A stretch of 64,000 nt of DNA from Candidatus Desulfovibrio intestinavium (GTDB taxonomy: Bacteria; Desulfobacterota; Desulfovibrionia; Desulfovibrionales; Desulfovibrionaceae): NCBI GenBank assembly GCA_019118345.1, contig DWZD01000047.1, positions 1 through 64,000 on the forward strand. Direction: 5' to 3'. The notes below the pieces were generated by a model. The model made no database searches. It was not told where the DNA came from and worked only from the letters and a program-made list of their open reading frames with translations. Made by a program: the position numbers and the translations under genes. Below, piece after piece: positions 33,416 through 41,146 of the stretch. Positions within the stretch are counted from its first letter, which is position 1, and every line of letters begins with the position of its first letter.

Positions 33416-36319
33416 ATGGCTCGCTTTGACTGGAAATTCGGCCTGCTTGCGGGGATGCTCGTTCTGTGTTGCCTTTGCCGGGAAGCCCGTGCCGAAAACC
33501 CGCAACAGGAGATCGCCGCGACCGCCCCCTTTCATTTCTTTCTGCCGGAAACCATGCGGCAGGATTATGCCGCGCAGCGGGTGGTGCGGGTCGGCTGGTT
33601 TGACCAGCATGCCGTTTTCATGGAGGAGGGGGGTCGGGTTTACGGCTATGCGCCGTCCCTGCTGGAAGCCCTTTCCCGCTATACCGGCTGGCGTATCGAA
33701 TGGATCCCCATTCCCTTCGAGGAGCTGGCGGACAAGCTCAATAACGGCGAGATCGACATTTCCTGCGGCATTTCCCGGACGCCGGAGCGTGCGCGGCAGA
33801 TGACCTTTTCCAAGCTGCAGGCAGGCTTTGAGATCACCACTCTGCATGTGCCCATGCAGAGTTCCATTCATTTCATGGATTTCAAGGACTTTGACGGACT
33901 GCGGCTCGGTTTTTTCCGGGGCGCGTACGAGCAGGACATTTTTCGCCGTCTGGGCAGGCAGTTCGGTTTTTCCTTCGATATCGTCGAGTTTGACGAGAGC
34001 CTGCCCATGCTGCAGGCCGTGCGTGATGGCCAGGTTGACGGCTATGTGGACGGCTGTCTGTCCGGCGTGGATACCAAGGTCGCGGGCACCTTTGCCATTG
34101 AGCCATTCTACTTTGTCTCCCGCAAGGGAGATACCACCTTCATGCCGCGCATCGACGAGGCCATGCGGCAGATGCAGCTGGTCAGCCCGCGCTATTTCGC
34201 CGCGCTTTTTGACAGTTTTCTCAATGTGGGCAGCAATGTGTCCATTACGCTTTCCCGGGGGGAGGAAGCGTGGCTGGCCCAAAAGCCCATGCTGCGCATG
34301 GCCTACAGCCGGCAACTGGAGAGCATGAATCCGGCGGGCGGGCCTCTGTTTGCCAAGCTCGCGCAGGAACTGGCCAAGCGGGCAGGCATCGGGCTGACAA
34401 TGGTTCCCGCCGAGTCCTATGAGGAAGCCCTTGCCATGCTCCGCCGGGGCGAGGCCGACATTGTCAGCGACCTTCTGCCCCTGGCCGACTTTACCCGGCG
34501 TTTCGGCCTGTTTGCCGGAGAGGTTCATTACAATGCGCCCATTGCCCTGGCCTCCACCAGGAACGTCCAGCCCGGCAGCGGCCTGCGCATCGCGGCCACG
34601 CGCGAATTTCTCAGCGTGGCCGAGGCCTATCGCCAGATATATCCCGCCGACAACATCGTTTTCTACCCGACGGAAAAAGAATGCGAGGCGGCTTTCAAGA
34701 AAGGGGAGGCCGACGCCTGGCTGCTTGTCTATCCCGGATCGGCAGAGCTGTTCAGCCGTGCGCAGCCCTACAATCTCAGCATAACCCAGGCCTTTTATCC
34801 CATGGCCTTCGGCTTCGGGCCACATGTTTCGCCCTATGCCGTTTCCATCTTTGACAAGCAGATCCTGGCCCTGTCCGGTGGGCAGGTGGAAACCTTCATG
34901 CGGGATCACACGCCGCGCACCGCCCAGGATATGCTGTTCGACATGCTGGCCCGCCATATTCTGTGGGTCATTGCGGGCATTATCCTGCTGGCGGCCCTGC
35001 TGTACTGGCGCAGGGGACAGGTCAACCGCCGGAACGTGCAGGTGCTGGAAAAGGCCGCCTATACCGATTCCGTGACCGGCGGCATCAATCGCGCCCGCTT
35101 TCTTATCGAAGGCGACGACCTGCTCATGGACGGGGCTGCGGAACATGTGGTCGTCAGCGTCAACATTCACAAGCTCACGCAGATCAATCGCTCCTGCGGT
35201 TACAGCAGCGGCGACTGGACCATCCGGCGCTGCTACGCCGAGTTGCAGAACCTGACATCCGGTCGGGAACTGGTGGCGCATGTGGGGGGCGGGCGTTTTC
35301 TCTGCCTGTGGCAATGTCCGGACGACAGCGATGTGGAAAGGCGGATGTCCCAGCTTTTCCATGCCGCCACCGTCCTGGGCGGGGAACTGCGGCACACCCT
35401 GGTGCTGGCTTGCGGCGTGGCCCGCATCCGTCAGTTTGACGGCAAGGTGGAACCCTTCGTGGCGGCGGCGGAAACCGCACAGGCCAGCATCGGCGACAAT
35501 ACCTACAAGTCGTCCTATGCCTTCTACGACGCGGAACTGGACACCATCGTGCAGCGCATGGCCGCACTGGAAAATCGCATGCAAGCGGCGCTGGACGCCG
35601 GCGAATTCGTGGTGCACATTCAGCCGCAGATCGAGCTGGCCTCCGGCAGCGTCAGCGGCGGCGAGGCGCTGGTGCGCTGGATGCCGCCGGACGGCAGCAA
35701 GATTTATCCCGACGAGTTCATTCCGCTTTTCGAGAAAAATGGCTTCATCCGCGAACTGGACATCTATATGCTGGATCAGGTCTGCCATTGGCTGCGCCAG
35801 CGGCTGGATGCGGGCAAGCGCGTGGTGCCCATCAGCATCAATCAATCCAAGGCCCTGTTCCTGACGGAGTCCTATTGCGACACCTTCCTGGCCGTGCTGG
35901 ATCGGCACAATACGCCGCATGACCTCATCGAGGTGGAAGTGACGGAATCCCTGGCGGCCTTCAATGAGGGGCTGGTGGTGGCCAATCTGCAACGGCTCAA
36001 GGCCTGGGGCATCAAGGTGGCCCTGGATGACTTCGGCAAGGGCTATTCCTCGCTGACGGCCCTGCAGCTCTTCCCGGTGGACGTGCTCAAGCTGGACAAG
36101 GAGTTCCTTTCGGATCGCTCCAGCCCGGCCATGCTGGAATCGCTCGTGCATCTTGGCGGCAAGCTGGGCCTCAAGGTGCTTTGCGAGGGCATCGAGACGC
36201 TGAAGCAGTTGCGCTTCCTCTCCAGCATCGGCTGCAATTACGGGCAGGGCTATTTCATTGCCCGGCCCATGCCCCTCGCGGAATTTGAGGAATTTCTGGC
36301 GCAGCGGGCCAGCCTGTAG
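33416..36319 (+). CDS. Membrane sensor with two SBP domains, degenerate GGDEF and EAL domain
   Basis: A 967-residue protein. After a signal peptide (FGLLAGMLVLCCLCREARA) two family-3 solute-binding-like periplasmic domains follow (VRVGWFDQHAVFMEEGG... and LRMAYSRQLESMNPAGG...), then one membrane helix (ILWVIAGIILLAALLYW, about residue 515). The GGDEF domain reads VAHVGGGRFLCLW in place of the active motif, so it is probably inactive in synthesis. The EAL domain looks active: GGEALVRWM, NQSKALF, VEVTES, LDDFGKGYSSL, KLDKEFL, CEGIE and QGYFIARPMP. It probably hydrolyses c-di-GMP in response to a periplasmic ligand. I chose ATG 33416, preceded by GGGGGG, over the longer ORF. Confidence 0.88.
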   Translation: MARFDWKFGLLAGMLVLCCLCREARAENPQQEIAATAPFHFFLPETMRQDYAAQRVVRVGWFDQHAVFMEEGGRVYGYAPSLLEALSRYTGWRIEWIPIPFEELADKLNNGEIDISCGISRTPERARQMTFSKLQAGFEITTLHVPMQSSIHFMDFKDFDGLRLGFFRGAYEQDIFRRLGRQFGFSFDIVEFDESLPMLQAVRDGQVDGYVDGCLSGVDTKVAGTFAIEPFYFVSRKGDTTFMPRIDEAMRQMQLVSPRYFAALFDSFLNVGSNVSITLSRGEEAWLAQKPMLRMAYSRQLESMNPAGGPLFAKLAQELAKRAGIGLTMVPAESYEEALAMLRRGEADIVSDLLPLADFTRRFGLFAGEVHYNAPIALASTRNVQPGSGLRIAATREFLSVAEAYRQIYPADNIVFYPTEKECEAAFKKGEADAWLLVYPGSAELFSRAQPYNLSITQAFYPMAFGFGPHVSPYAVSIFDKQILALSGGQVETFMRDHTPRTAQDMLFDMLARHILWVIAGIILLAALLYWRRGQVNRRNVQVLEKAAYTDSVTGGINRARFLIEGDDLLMDGAAEHVVVSVNIHKLTQINRSCGYSSGDWTIRRCYAELQNLTSGRELVAHVGGGRFLCLWQCPDDSDVERRMSQLFHAATVLGGELRHTLVLACGVARIRQFDGKVEPFVAAAETAQASIGDNTYKSSYAFYDAELDTIVQRMAALENRMQAALDAGEFVVHIQPQIELASGSVSGGEALVRWMPPDGSKIYPDEFIPLFEKNGFIRELDIYMLDQVCHWLRQRLDAGKRVVPISINQSKALFLTESYCDTFLAVLDRHNTPHDLIEVEVTESLAAFNEGLVVANLQRLKAWGIKVALDDFGKGYSSLTALQLFPVDVLKLDKEFLSDRSSPAMLESLVHLGGKLGLKVLCEGIETLKQLRFLSSIGCNYGQGYFIARPMPLAEFEEFLAQRASL

Positions 36320-36397
36320 AAGGGCGGCCCCCCCTCGCCTTTCCGGCTGCCTCGCCCGTCCGCAAAGGTCTCATGGCCTGCGCGGCGGGATGAACAG

Positions 36398-37699
36398 TCA
36401 GTCGGCGGGCTGTTCCCGCATGTCACGTTCGCGGCGTTCCTCGGCCTTGCCCAGCAGGCGCACGGGAATATGCCCGTCCAGCGGAAACTGGGCAATGCCC
36501 AGCACCGGCCGGCAGGCAATTTCCTGTGAGCCGAGGCGCAGGGGACGGGCAAATTGCAGATTGAGCGTTTTCATGAGCGGGCCTGTGGTTTCGCGATCCA
36601 GCAGGAGGGCAAAGATGCAGGTGTCCGTGCGGTACAGGCGTGCCGAACGCGGCATCATGCTGCGCAAGCGTTGCGCCATGCCCAGGATCAGCCTTTCGCC
36701 CGTATCATAGCCGTAGCGTCCGTTCAGGGCGCTGAAGTTCGCCAGGCTCAGGCTGATCAGGCAGAATTTGTCTCGCGAGGCAATCCAGTCGGACAGATCC
36801 TGCAGCAGGGCGCTCCTGTTCGGACAGCGGGTCAGCGGATCCCGATTGTCCGCCATGATCGGTGAGGCGAGCTGCGGCAGGCAGCCGAAAAACCGGCAGA
36901 CCAGCAGACTCAGCAGGCCGCTCAGCAGCAGGCTCAGACCGCACAGACTCGCCGTAAGCCACGCGGGTTTCCAGCCGCCACTGGGTTCAATGGCAAGAAA
37001 CCAGGGGCCGTTGGGCATGATGCTGCTGATTTCCAGCGGCGCGGCAAGCGCCTCGCGCTCAAGACCGGCAAGGCGGATGCGCTTGCCGTTGTTGCCCCGG
37101 CGGTAAAGGGCAAAGCGGAGGTCGGACAGATTGCCGAACGCGGCATGGAGCTGGGCAAGCAGTCTGTCCAGATCGAGGATGGCGCTGCTGAAGCCCCAGA
37201 AGGTGCGCGACTCCTTTCCCCGATAGATGGGCAGGCGATAGATGATGCCCCGGCCGCCCTGCCGCAGGTCGATGGGGCCGATGATGAATGGCTGCCCCGT
37301 TTCCCGGCAGTTGAGGGCATCCTCCTTCTCGGCGGCTTCCGTGAAAAGATCCCGTGGCGGCTTGGTGAGCGACAGGGGCGGGTAGACATAGACAATCCGT
37401 CCGTCCGGGGCCAGCTGCATGGCCCGGATGATGTCCGGGATCATGAGGCTGCGGGCGGTTTGGGGAAAGGCCGTCACGCCGCCGTCGGGCAGAACGCAGC
37501 GTTCCGCGAGAATGCGCGCGGCATTGAAGGCGTTTCCCATCTGGCGCGTCAGACAGCCCAGCTGGGATTGCGCCATGCCATAGCAGTGCTGCCGTTCCCG
37601 CAGTTCCAGTTTGTTGAGCACAAGCAGGCTTCCCGCCAGACTCAGGACAAACAGACTACAGATAATGATTGCCAACAGGGCTTTTTTCTTGATGGTCAC
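36398..37699 (-). CDS. CHASE-like membrane sensor with degenerate GGDEF domain
   Basis: A 433-residue protein with two membrane helices (ALLAIIICSLFVLSLAGSLLVL and LTASLCGLSLLLSGLLSLLVC) enclosing a periplasmic region that looks like a CHASE domain (SLMIPDIIRAMQLAPDGRIVYVYP, then GRGIIYRLPIY). The cytoplasmic part resembles GGDEF (RDPLTRCPNRSALLQDL, FSALNGRYGYDTGERLILGMAQRL), but the active-site position reads YRTDTCIFALLL, so it should not make c-di-GMP. It may bind nucleotide or a partner. The start is a GTG with GGAGA upstream. It is convergent with the EAL protein gene, suggesting a shared signalling theme. Confidence 0.8.
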   Translation of the reverse strand: MTIKKKALLAIIICSLFVLSLAGSLLVLNKLELRERQHCYGMAQSQLGCLTRQMGNAFNAARILAERCVLPDGGVTAFPQTARSLMIPDIIRAMQLAPDGRIVYVYPPLSLTKPPRDLFTEAAEKEDALNCRETGQPFIIGPIDLRQGGRGIIYRLPIYRGKESRTFWGFSSAILDLDRLLAQLHAAFGNLSDLRFALYRRGNNGKRIRLAGLEREALAAPLEISSIMPNGPWFLAIEPSGGWKPAWLTASLCGLSLLLSGLLSLLVCRFFGCLPQLASPIMADNRDPLTRCPNRSALLQDLSDWIASRDKFCLISLSLANFSALNGRYGYDTGERLILGMAQRLRSMMPRSARLYRTDTCIFALLLDRETTGPLMKTLNLQFARPLRLGSQEIACRPVLGIAQFPLDGHIPVRLLGKAEERRERDMREQPAD

Positions 37700-38171
37700 G
37701 GGTGGTCTCCGTCAGTGGTTGCAGGGTACGGTCGGGACGGCGGAAGGTCAACCTCGGCCCGGCGTCAATGCAAGGAAAAAAAAGCCCATGCCCCGAAAAA
37801 GCGCACATTCCGCATTCTGACGGCGGGCGTGGGGGCCGTGCGGGAGCGCCCGTGGCGAAGGGACAGCCCCCCTGAAGCGCGTTTTTCCCTCCGTGACGCC
37901 CTGCGGGAGGCGGTACGCCTTGGCCCGACCTCGGCGGCCAAGGATGGACAATCGTCACAAGATGTGGGAAAGAGGCGAAACGTCCCTTCTGTCGCCATGC
38001 GGTGGTATGGCGGCGGAATACCGTGCTTTTGTAACAAAATATTTCCCGCTGCCGGCCTGCGGAAGCTGAGGCGGGCAGAGAGGGAAAACGTATTCGGCTT
38101 TGCCGCGGCGCTGTACGGCATTTCCGTCGGGACAGCATGCCGCGACAGTGCAGAGCCGGGAGGGAGATGCC
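37700..38171. promoter_or_regulatory. Divergent control region between the GGDEF-like gene and licCA
   Basis: This 470-base gap has no convincing gene. It should contain the promoters of both flanking operons, but I could not place a confident -35/-10 pair. The clearest element is TTTTGTAACAAAA (38027-38039), a perfect 13-base palindrome about 135 bases before licCA. No regulator could be assigned. Confidence 0.4.
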
Positions 38172-39647
38172 TTGCGCGCCAATATTCTGTGTGCCGGTCT
38201 GGGGACGCGTCTGCGTCCGCTTACCTATATAAAACCCAAGCCCCTGCTGAGCATCGGCGGCTTCCCGCTGGTGGAGCGCACCATTCGCCAGCTGCGCGCC
38301 GACGGCGTGAGCGACATTGCGCTGGTGGTGGGCTACAAGCGGGAATGTTTCGACTATCTGCAAGAAAAATATGGCGTTCGGCTCATTGTTTCCGAACGCT
38401 ACGACACGGCCAACAACTTTTCCTCGCTGGAACTGGTGGCGGATCGTCTGGGCGACAGCCTGGTCATTGACGGCGATCTTTATATCCGGCGGCCCATTGT
38501 GCCGCTGGTGCGGCCCGGCGTTTCGCAGTTCATCTGCCAGAAGACGCAGCGCGGCACGGAATGGGAACTGCTCACGGATGCGCAGGATCGCGTGGTGGGC
38601 GTGAAAAAGGACTCGCCCGACGGCTATGCCATGTCCGGCATTTCCTACTGGACGGAAGAGGCCGCCGCGCTCCTGCGCGAGGAACTGGCCCGCAGCGGCC
38701 CGGACGACTACTGGGAAGATGCGGCCATCCGCATCCTTGATCGCACGCCGGTCTACGCCGTGCGGACAAAACTCCTGCAATGCGAGATCGACAGCCTTGA
38801 GGATGTGCTCTCCCTCGGCCTGCTTTCGGCGGACGAACTGGCCGACCAATGCTCGGAAACGAGCATGGCCGAAAAGCTCAAGAGCCTGACCAACGATACC
38901 TACCTCATCCGCCTGCACGGCAGGGATGTGGTGTTGCGCATCCCGGGCCGGGGCACGGATCAGATCATCGACCGCAGTCTGGAATCGGCCATGCTGGAGC
39001 TGCTGCGCGGCATGGACATCACGCCGGAATGCACCTTCTATTCCGGCGGCATCAAGACCACGGACTTTTTGCGGGGCTACGGCATCCTGACCCCGGAGAC
39101 GCTGGATGAGGCGACCATCGCCGGCGTGGCGCGGCTCATGGGGCGGCTGCATGCCATTCCCATGCCGCCGGGCTTTGACGCGCTCCACGGCCCCAATGCG
39201 GCCCTGTCCGTCCTCAATGAGGTCAAGCTCTACGAGCGGCAAAGCGGCATCAACCTGCTGGCCGACGAGGAACGCGACCTGCTCTACGACTTTGCCCGCG
39301 AAATGGACAGGGATGAAAAATGCTTCTGTCATCGTGACTTCGTGCTGGAAAATATCCTGCGGCGCGGGGACAGCATGCAGCTCATCGACTTTGAATATGC
39401 CTGCTTCTGTTCCCGCTACTGGGATTACGCCAGCTTCGTGACGGAAACGCGGCTTTCCGACGACCGTCTGGCGTCCTTTGTCCGCACCTGCGGGCTGGAT
39501 GAGCGGCGTCTGCTCAAGGCCGTGATCATCGTGGACTATATCTGGGGCCTGTGGGGCTTTTATCGCGAATGCATCGACTACGGGCGCGGCCGCATTGCGG
39601 AGATGGATCGCAATCTGCGTCGCTATCAGGCCGGAGGCACGTTGTGA
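38172..39647 (+). CDS. CTP:phosphocholine cytidylyltransferase-choline kinase fusion (LicC-LicA)
   Basis: A 491-residue bifunctional protein. Residues 1-230 are a nucleotidyltransferase (RANILCAGLGTRLRPLTYIKPKPLLSIGG, VIDGDLYIRRP) of the LicC type, which makes CDP-choline. Residues 255-490 form a LicA/choline-kinase domain: TNDTYLIRLHGRDVVLRIPG, then the catalytic block CFCHRDFVLENIL and the metal-binding LIDFEYACFCSRYWDYASF. Together they would convert choline to CDP-choline. I place the start at TTG 38172 because it follows AGGGAG and makes the protein begin directly at the glycine-rich nucleotide loop, whereas the upstream ATG adds an unrelated stretch. It opens the phosphocholine-type gene cluster and overlaps the next gene. 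Confidence 0.85.
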   Translation: MRANILCAGLGTRLRPLTYIKPKPLLSIGGFPLVERTIRQLRADGVSDIALVVGYKRECFDYLQEKYGVRLIVSERYDTANNFSSLELVADRLGDSLVIDGDLYIRRPIVPLVRPGVSQFICQKTQRGTEWELLTDAQDRVVGVKKDSPDGYAMSGISYWTEEAAALLREELARSGPDDYWEDAAIRILDRTPVYAVRTKLLQCEIDSLEDVLSLGLLSADELADQCSETSMAEKLKSLTNDTYLIRLHGRDVVLRIPGRGTDQIIDRSLESAMLELLRGMDITPECTFYSGGIKTTDFLRGYGILTPETLDEATIAGVARLMGRLHAIPMPPGFDALHGPNAALSVLNEVKLYERQSGINLLADEERDLLYDFAREMDRDEKCFCHRDFVLENILRRGDSMQLIDFEYACFCSRYWDYASFVTETRLSDDRLASFVRTCGLDERRLLKAVIIVDYIWGLWGFYRECIDYGRGRIAEMDRNLRRYQAGGTL

Positions 39648-40993
39648 GCCGCTCCCGCCTTCTCCTGACGGGGCTGTGCCTCTGCCTTCTGCTGGAGGCG
39701 GCCTTTCCCGCCCCCGCGCACGCCTATCTTGACCCCGGCACGGGCAACATCCTTGTTTATGTGGCCATCAGTCTGGTGGGGACGGTTCTCTATTTCCTGA
39801 AAAATCTGGTCTACGCCCTCATGGGGCGCGCCCGGGGCGAACGGGCAGGGGGGCGGGAGCTGCATCATGAGCGCATCCTGATCTTTTCCGAGGGCCGTTC
39901 CTACTTTTATACCTTCAAGCCCATCATCGACGCCCTCTTGCGGCGGGAAATCCCCTTTTCCTACATCACGATGGACATGGAGGATCCGGCCCTGACCATC
40001 GAGAACGATCTCATGGATTCCCGCTACATCGGCAACGGCGCGGCGGCCTATGCCCGCGCGGCAGGCCGTCGGGCGGACGTCATGCTTTCCACCACGCCCA
40101 ACATCGGCACGCCGGGCTTTCCCATGCCGCGTCCGCGCCGGGTGAAATGTCTGGCCCATGTCTGCCACGGCGTGGGAGACATTGCCATGTATCAGAAGGG
40201 ATCGCTTGATCATTACGACGCCGTGCTCATGGTGGGGGATTTCATGCTGCCGAGCATTCGCCGTCTGGAGGAAATGCGCGGCCTGCCCGCCAAGGAATGC
40301 GTGTCCCTCGGCCTGCCCTATCTGGACGAGCTGGCCGCGCGGGCGCACCCCCGGCAGGGGAGAAACGCGCCGCCCGTGGTGCTGGTGGCGCCGTCCTGGG
40401 GCAACAAGGGCTGCCTTTCCGTCTGCGGGCCGCAATTTCTCGTGGATCTGGCCAGGGCCGGCTACGAGGTCATTTTCCGGCCCCATCCGCAATCGCTCAG
40501 GGTGGAAACGGAGATGCTGGCCTCCATCCACGAACTGTTGCGCGACTTCGACAATGTGACCTTTGATACGGACATGGATGCCACGGCCTCCATGAGCCGG
40601 GCCGACGTGATGATTTCCGACAAGTCCTGCGTGCGCTTCGACTTCGCCTTTCTCTACGAACGGCCGGTCATCACCCTGGACATCCCGGTGCGCAATCCCG
40701 AACTCTACGAGGTGGCGGATCTGGGCGTGGTCTGGGAAGATACCGTGGCCGCCCGTCTGGGCGAGGTGGTCGCACCGGAACACTTTGACCGTATTCTGCC
40801 CGCCGTGGAACGGGCGCTGACCATGCCGCCAGCGGCGCTGGCCGCCTTTCGCGACGAATGCGTGGCCTGCTGGGGCCGCAGCGGGGAAGCCATTGCGCAA
40901 TGGACGCTGGACAAGCTGCGGGCTGACGGCGGGCCGTGCGATGAGGGCGATGCCCCTGCCGCCGCGCCGGACGCGGCCCCGGCGCAACGCTAG
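39644..40993 (+). CDS. CDP-glycerol glycerophosphotransferase family protein (TagB/TagF-like)
   Basis: A 449-residue protein with an N-terminal membrane or signal segment (LLLTGLCLCLLLEAAFPAPAHA) and a second hydrophobic stretch (NILVYVAISLVGTVLYFLKNLVYALM). The rest matches the CDP-Glycerol_transf family: CLAHVCHGVGDIAMYQK (the conserved HG), VVLVAPSWGNKG, IFRPHPQS, and ISDKSCVRFDFAFLYERPVITLD. Classical members polymerise glycerol phosphate from CDP-glycerol in teichoic acid synthesis. Here the neighbour makes CDP-choline and no CDP-glycerol synthase is present, so the donor could be a different CDP-alcohol. The GTG start overlaps the licCA stop (GTGA), with GGAGGC upstream, so translation is coupled. 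Confidence 0.8.
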   Translation: MSRSRLLLTGLCLCLLLEAAFPAPAHAYLDPGTGNILVYVAISLVGTVLYFLKNLVYALMGRARGERAGGRELHHERILIFSEGRSYFYTFKPIIDALLRREIPFSYITMDMEDPALTIENDLMDSRYIGNGAAAYARAAGRRADVMLSTTPNIGTPGFPMPRPRRVKCLAHVCHGVGDIAMYQKGSLDHYDAVLMVGDFMLPSIRRLEEMRGLPAKECVSLGLPYLDELAARAHPRQGRNAPPVVLVAPSWGNKGCLSVCGPQFLVDLARAGYEVIFRPHPQSLRVETEMLASIHELLRDFDNVTFDTDMDATASMSRADVMISDKSCVRFDFAFLYERPVITLDIPVRNPELYEVADLGVVWEDTVAARLGEVVAPEHFDRILPAVERALTMPPAALAAFRDECVACWGRSGEAIAQWTLDKLRADGGPCDEGDAPAAAPDAAPAQR

Positions 40994-41146
40994 ACCCTGC
41001 GGCGGGCGCGGGAGGACACGGGCTTTTCGGCCTGTCGCGCTCCCGTGCTGAAAAGCATTCCGCGTCGGCGCGACCCCTGCGCGGGCCGCAAGCCGCCGCA
41101 CAGCTTCGCGGCCTGACGCGCCGCGCCCTTTGGAGACAAGACGTCC

